Shown: positions 58,703 to 64,000 of the stretch, piece after piece
How positions within the stretch are numbered: position 1 is the stretch's first letter
Layout of the letters: every line of letters starts with the position of its first letter
From: Cymodocea nodosa
Lineage: Eukaryota; Streptophyta; Magnoliopsida; Alismatales; Cymodoceaceae
Assembly: GCA_036874045.1 (NCBI GenBank)
Contig: CM072343.1
Span: 16,202,001-16,266,000 of the forward strand
Direction of reading: 5' to 3'
Length of the DNA: 64,000 bases
Translations under genes and position numbers: made by a program
Notes under the pieces: generated by a model
Database searches by the model: none
Told to the model about the DNA's origin: nothing
The model's input: only the letters and a program-made list of their open reading frames with translations

Positions 58703-61630
58703 GCGTCTTCTTTCCCTTGTACATCCTGCACGTGGTAGGAATATATTCAAAATAGTGGAAAATTATTAACTGTAGCAATTGAAGATTATTCATTCAGAGA
58801 TTAAAATTTTCAAAGGATAGTTTTCAGAGATTATAAAATAATTTTCAAAGGATAATTCATTCATGCATTAGCTCCATTCACACGTCACAGATTGAAAATC
58901 ATCAATTTCCTTAACCCATCATTTTCTGCTTGAGCAATATGACATAGATTTAAAAGGTTTTATTTTTTAGAATTTAATCTGTACACTAATTATTCATGGA
59001 AAATGTTTTTATAACAAGTGAGGTAATACAATTATAACCATAGTAGAAGCTATATAGATTGAAATTACAGTAGAATGTAGATAATTATCAGAAAATTACT
59101 ATCTTGTATGGATGCGAAATATCAAGACAAAATGTCAGCACATCACATGCCTTTTTGCTTTATGAACATAATAGAGAAGAATCCTTTCCTTTAATAAGAA
59201 AAAAAAAACAATATTGATGTGACCAACAATTAATAAATTAAAATTATCACTATATAAAAGATCGACAGATAGCACATCAAATATCCAATCAAGAACACTT
59301 AAAACGGAACAGGTGCAGTTTGCATAAAGGCAACTGCATAGATGTTATTATTCATCCATAATACAAGGGTTCTTCGGTAAGATGCACCTAAGGATGAGAC
59401 CAGGGTTCTTCACGAGGATCATATTTTCTTAAGAAAATGAGATCAATCACATCAACAATTAATTGTTACAGCTAGGCAGATAATACAACCATTAAAGTTA
59501 CAAGTATATGAAGTAACGGGTTTATGGAATAATACAAGATCGGATAAAATTATTATAGATCTTATAAAGAAAATATAAAAGTATTTTTCACAAATAGTCT
59601 AGATAATCTGGAAAATGAAGATAAAGAACATAAAATCAACGAATACCCATAATTTACGTAAAATTAGAAACCCAAGAAATATTATTTATGTATGAAGTTC
59701 AAGCAGTTGTCTACATATATGACATGTACAAAATTTTCATTTCTTGTGACGAGAAAATTTTCCATAAATATAGAATTTTATATTTAAATTGCAGGCAACC
59801 ATACACAAAATTTTCACAACAGAAGCAAAACTTTATATTATTCTGTCTAATTTTACACACACACATAATTTACATAAAATTTGAAACCCAAAAAATATTA
59901 TTTATGTATGAAGTTCAAGCAATTATAAAAGTATATTGCATGCTAAAAATTTCTAATAAATATAGAACTTTATATTTTCCTTACAGATAATCATGCACAA
60001 GCATTTGATAGTACAAACAATTTATGAGGTTAATATTACACGGAAAATATCACAACACGGGAAAACCGGAGTAATACTGACGGGTAAGAACGGTGTTAAT
60101 TTACCACCCTTGTCATGGTTAGAAGAAAACGAAAATTATCATCATGAAAATATTCAAACAAAGAGAAACTTAAAGGCTGATATGACTAATCAAAAATTTA
60201 CAAAAAACAACAGTCACATCAGACAGGCGAACTGCACACAGATCTAAAATGTCATATCACGATTGTATTGATCAAATAAGAGTAGCATGTTCCCAACTGT
60301 ACGTCTGACACATGCATCCTGCATTTATTCTTATTAATAACACAAATAAATAATCATTGTTCACATTTTTAGCTCAATAACGTATACTAATTATTTATCA
60401 CCTTTAGAATGAATTGAAATCTAATATTTTATAATAAAATGAACGATAGCAATAGTATCAGATTCAGCGTAAGTATATATATAAATGTACATTTACGATT
60501 TATACATATGACATTCCGTTGCATTCTTTGAAGTACACATTGTATATGTACATGATTAATTATCATCCACATCATTTTTCATAGATCTCTTAAATTTACT
60601 TTTATAATCACATGTTACTTTCCTTTTGTAAGATTAAAAATATATAATACTTCTCTACTTGATATGTTAAAATGAATAAATCTCTATTAAGGTAACATTT
60701 AAGATTAACTAGAGTGAAATTAAATTCATTTTTCTTTATTATCTGATCTCAAACTTCATAGTTAACCTAATTATGCTTAAATAATATTATACTCTTATTA
60801 AAAGCATAATTAAGAAAGACAATATCAATAATAATATTATAATACGTAATATTTCCTAACAATGGATTTTTATCTCTTTCACTTAGAAAACATGATGTCC
60901 TTGCATTTAATATCACTCTATTATTTTGTATTTGTCTCTTTTGTTTTACATCCCTTGTATGAAAGCAAAAACTATTTATTAAACATTCCTTATAGCTCTT
61001 TACCACTAGATTAAGATCACAAAATAATCATCTAAGGACAGTAGAAACTTCTTCATTATTCACACCTAGTTAATTAAGATGAAATGATGATGAGAACATA
61101 ATAAGCATTGACACATTAGACTTTCAATAACAATGGAAGGTCTTTTACTCACATCTTGTTGAATCCATTCAAAAAATTCTAAAGAATGTAGTCTTTCCAC
61201 TTCCCATGGTTGTGCATGTGGATGTAAATTTCGTAAAAATGCAAGATGTTTTCTACAAAAAAATTGAAAGTTAAAGTTAGACATATAGCAATAACAACAC
61301 CATTTGTAAAGATTTATAAATGATAATATACTTGTGAAATTCATCGATTTTACTACAATTGAATAACACAGTTCAATGTGTCAACTATAGTATGTAACGA
61401 TCCAATTGATGTACATCATCACCACTTAAAAGTTATGCAACATTGGAAAAATGTGTCAACCTTATTATTCTTATAACACATCATGATAATCATCATTTCA
61501 TGGTAATTTGGTAAATTAAGTGGGAACTCCTTTCAAGTATCTTAAGCAAAAAGTCATGTATTCTATTACTAGATATCCTTCCCTAATTGAGCCTTCAAGA
61601 TGACACATATTATGAACATATGATTTTAGT
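58703..61630. repeat. Unclassified 3-kb dispersed repeat, copy B
   Basis: Same order as 34349-37330. The minus-strand open frame 61066-61344 reads FFCRKHLAFLRNLHPHAQ and LHSLEFFEWIQQDVSK and is better kept than in copy A. Several deletions relative to copy A, for example around 60190-60240 and 59820-59850. The left flank differs from that of copy A, so these are two independent insertions or a dispersed duplication. Confidence 0.6.
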
Positions 61631-61895
61631 TTGTGCTACGTTTGTGTGGAGGCTAAAGAACAATTATCTAGAGAATGGTGAGGTTCAAGTTAGAGTTGTC
61701 GTGAATGTCAAATAGTAAGTTGGATAGCTCAACTATAGAAATTCATTGAGTTAACTTAAAAGTCGACGAGTTAATGTAAAAAGTTAAAGAGTTATCACTA
61801 TCTTTACGAGTTTTCATCACTTGAAGAGTAAGTTCTTCATACGAAGAGGTCATGCAAGTTAGCTAAAGACTATGAAGCTGTTCAACGAATTTAAT
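61631..61895. other. Spacer with LTR-like inverted-repeat motifs
   Basis: Contains ATTGAGTTAACTTAAAAGTCGACGAG-like text; its GAGTTAACTT core and the following GAGTTATCACTATCTTTACGAG resemble the LTR cassettes. Probably an eroded LTR fragment; no gene. Confidence 0.4.
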
Positions 61896-62694
61896 TCGCA
61901 ATACCAACTGAAAGTAGATTGATTTTTTTCATTCCCGAAGAAGTGCATATCCTACCTGTATCCTCGTTCATAATGGTCCGGAACAATAGTATTATTGGAG
62001 TAAATGCACAAATCACTTTAAATATAAGAAGCCAAGTAGGCGGATTGGTCCGACTGGAGAGAAAAAAAAAAAGTATTGAACTGAAAATTTTTTCTGGGGA
62101 TATCCATTTTCTTGGGGAGACGGATAAGATATCCAAGCACAGTGTCATTTTGATACCGCCAGGAACAGGAAAAAAAGATTTTAAGGAATCCAAAAAATTA
62201 AAAAATTGGATCTATGTACAGTGGATCACACCTACCAAGAAAAAGTATTTTGTTTTGGTTCGCCCCGCCCCGTAGTTACATATAAAATATCGAATGGGAT
62301 CAATTTATCAACATTTTTCCCCCCGGATCCCTTGCCGGAAAGGGATAATGTCCAACTTAATGTTGTCAATTATATCCTTTATGGAAATGGAAAGCCAATT
62401 CGAGGGATTTCTCAAACAAGTATTCAATTAGTTTGGACTTGCTTAGTATAGAATTGGAACCAAGAGAAAAATGGTTCTATGGAAGAGGTTCATGCTTCCT
62501 TTGTTGAAATAAGGACAAACAATCTGATTCGCGATTTCATAAGAATTGAGTTAGTCCAGCCCCCCATTTCGTATATTGTAAAAAGGAATGATACGGCGGG
62601 TTCGGGATTTCTTTGCCATAATAATGGATTAGATTGTACCAAGATTAATCCCTTTTATACCAAAGTGAGGATTCCTTCACTTACCCAACATAAA
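61896..62694 (+). pseudogene. rpoC2: Nuclear plastid DNA insertion: rpoC2 3' part (plastid RNA polymerase beta'' subunit)
   Basis: Translated text follows plastid-encoded rpoC2: [67 protein letters not shown] and [19 protein letters not shown]. The plastid enzyme makes plastid RNA; this piece lies among nuclear transposons and is broken. A duplicated GCCCC at about 62263-62272 shifts the frame, a stop lies at 62449-62451, and many codons are changed. Only an internal C-terminal-half fragment of about 800 bp is present, without other plastid genes, so it is a nuclear insertion and not contamination. It stops just before a G-run that looks like a Harbinger terminus. Confidence 0.9.
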
Positions 62695-63210
62695 GGGGGG
62701 GTTAGTGCACACCGGAATTCATGGAAAGGAAAGGAAAGTTCAAACTTTCCTTTTGTAAGTCGTTAGTGTGCATGTCAATTGACGGAAAGGAATTTTACAC
62801 ATTTTCGTCCATATATAAGATTCAATTTCCATTTCCAGCGAAAATTTTCCCACCCTCGCGCACGCGATTTTCGCCCAGAGGGCACGTGATTTTCGCCCTC
62901 TCGCGCACGCACTCACCCTCCCTCACGCTCGCCGTTGCCGTTGCACTCGCAGTTGTGCTCGTCGTCACGCTTGCTGCTCGCACTCGCCCTCACAGTCGTC
63001 GTCGTACTCGCACTGGCAGTCGCGCTCACTGTCGTGCTCACTGCTCGCCCTCACAGAAGCCGCTTCTGGTGTGCACCGTCGAAACCTCCTCACACCGAAA
63101 CCACCCCTGCCCTCGCTGTTGCCTGAAGCCGCCGCTTTCACCTGAAGCCTCCACTATCACCCTAGCTGCCGTTGTCGCTCGAAGCTGTTGTCGCCCGTCG
63201 TTGCCCACCC
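62695..63210 (+). mobile_element. Harbinger-like left terminus and CTCGC-rich tract (third locus)
   Basis: Starts GGGGGGGTTAGTGCACACCGG, similar to 50543 and 54200. Palindromic AGGAAAGTTCAAACTTTCCT follows, then a GC-rich tract of CTCGC/CGCACTCAC words (62850-63200). The open frames in that tract are low-complexity products of its composition. The two other loci have Myb-like and transposase genes further right; here they would lie beyond the window. Confidence 0.5.
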
Positions 63211-63395
63211 AATAGGTTTGGCCTAAAGATACAAATCTTTATTCACTTTCAATAAACTCGAAGTGCCGTTGTTTTAATCACTATAATAGCATCTGATACA
63301 CGAGTGCGATGGAAGAATATTTTTTTCCCCAATTTTATTGCATGCTTTACTGATGCACGAAGGTAATAAACTAGATCTCATGTTTATAATACTAG

Positions 63396-63549
63396 TCAAA
63401 CATGTTTAAGTGGAAAGAAAGTGTTGACTCTGTCATGTTTGACTGGTGAAAATCGAAATAGATTGTTGTTGTTAACCAAGGGATCTGCTAATGGTGATGT
63501 TTGCTTGAGCCAGCAACAAGTTGATGGTAAAAAACGTCTTCTTGAGTTG
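63396..63549 (+). other. Possible exon of an unrecognised gene
   Basis: Between an acceptor-like TACTAG and the consensus donor GTAAGT at 63550, one frame is open and of non-repetitive composition: SQTCLSGKKVLTLSCLTGEN, then RLLLLTKGSANGDVCLSQQQ and KKRLLEL. It has better codon diversity than the AT-rich surroundings. I do not recognise the family. It could be a captured gene fragment in the transposon or the exon of a gene that continues past the window. Confidence 0.3.
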
Positions 63550-64000
63550 GTAAGTTTCTGTGTACTTCTGAACTAGTATTACATATATTTTGTAGGTCAA
63601 TTTTCCCTTGGAACAAATCAATTAAAAAGTTACTTTGAAGACAGCGTATGAGTTATCAGCCACATTTTTCAACATACACCTTTTTGCATAATTATATTGC
63701 TACGTAGAATATGTAATCAAAATTTCTCTTTTGATTAGTAGCATTTTATCTTGTGAATAGTTAACTTAGTTTTGATTTGTTAATATGAAAATTTGTAAAT
63801 TTACTTGCAAAATGGTTTTCTTGCACATGTTACAAATTTTAATCCCAACATTCCTGATTTTTACATATACTTTTTACATTTGTGAAGTTATTTCATAAGC
63901 AAGTAGGTCCTTTTCTTATTTGCTGGATTTGTACATTTGATGCTAATTTATTATATCTAATTTTCATTGATGATTGAAAGTAGCATTAATTTATGGAATC
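63550..64000. other. AT-rich sequence to window end
   Basis: No exon or repeat that I can support. It would be an intron if the exon to the left is real. Confidence 0.35.

Noticed and set aside
61896..62694. A true plastid contig or an active rpoC2 gene
   Set aside because: Frame breaks, many substitutions, a length of only about 800 bp, and nuclear transposon flanks.
62721..63215. 164-codon open frame in the GC-rich tract
   Set aside because: It is made of repeated CTCGC-type words giving Ala/Val/Leu/Arg strings; no conserved domain.

Overview
The window looks like nuclear DNA of a flowering plant. It has spliced genes with GT-AG introns, plant Ty3 (Athila-type) and Ty1-copia LTR retrotransposons, PIF/Harbinger transposons and a piece of plastid DNA. 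The two real host genes have GC-rich first and second exons and AT-rich later exons. That steep 5'-to-3' GC drop is typical of monocots, so a monocot is my best guess; nothing fixes family or genus.

Layout. 1-11514 is a nest of related Athila-type sequences: a gag remnant, an LTR, an internal region that carries an F-box-like pseudogene in place of gag-pol, then a 3' LTR split by a nested solo LTR and followed by a further LTR fragment. 11755-13048 is a decayed PIF/Harbinger transposase on the minus strand. 15144-20216 (minus) is a seven-exon gene for a WSD1-type wax ester synthase/diacylglycerol acyltransferase. 21470-34402 is a second retrotransposon zone: a diverged LTR, a copia LTR (minus), an Athila remnant (minus) head-to-head with plus-strand LTRs, and a 5' LTR, tRNA-Asp-type primer site and long gag-pol pseudogene, then a post-pol ORF remnant. 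34349-37330 is one copy of a roughly 3-kb unclassified repeat whose second copy is at 58703-61630. 38000-38570 is a copia gag remnant. 40003-45047 (minus) is a second intact WSD gene. It lies in a duplicated block (14565-20550 and 38735-45355) and every exon length matches the first copy. 45434-45657 is a 32-bp minisatellite. 46200-49330 is a broken copia element (minus). 50543-57445 holds two PIF/Harbinger elements in series, each with a Myb/SANT-like ORF and a transposase broken near the first catalytic Asp. 61896-62694 is a nuclear plastid insertion derived from rpoC2. It stops where a third Harbinger-like terminus starts, and the rest of the window is mostly unassigned.

The only genes that look functional are the two WSD paralogues. 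They are predicted to act in the endoplasmic reticulum, joining acyl-CoA to fatty alcohols (wax esters) or to diacylglycerol. Everything else is mobile DNA in decay. The most unusual observations are the F-box sequence with a poly(A) tract inside a non-autonomous LTR element, the short inverted-repeat cassettes shared by Athila and copia LTRs, and the shared terminus plus CTCGC-rich tract at three Harbinger-like loci.
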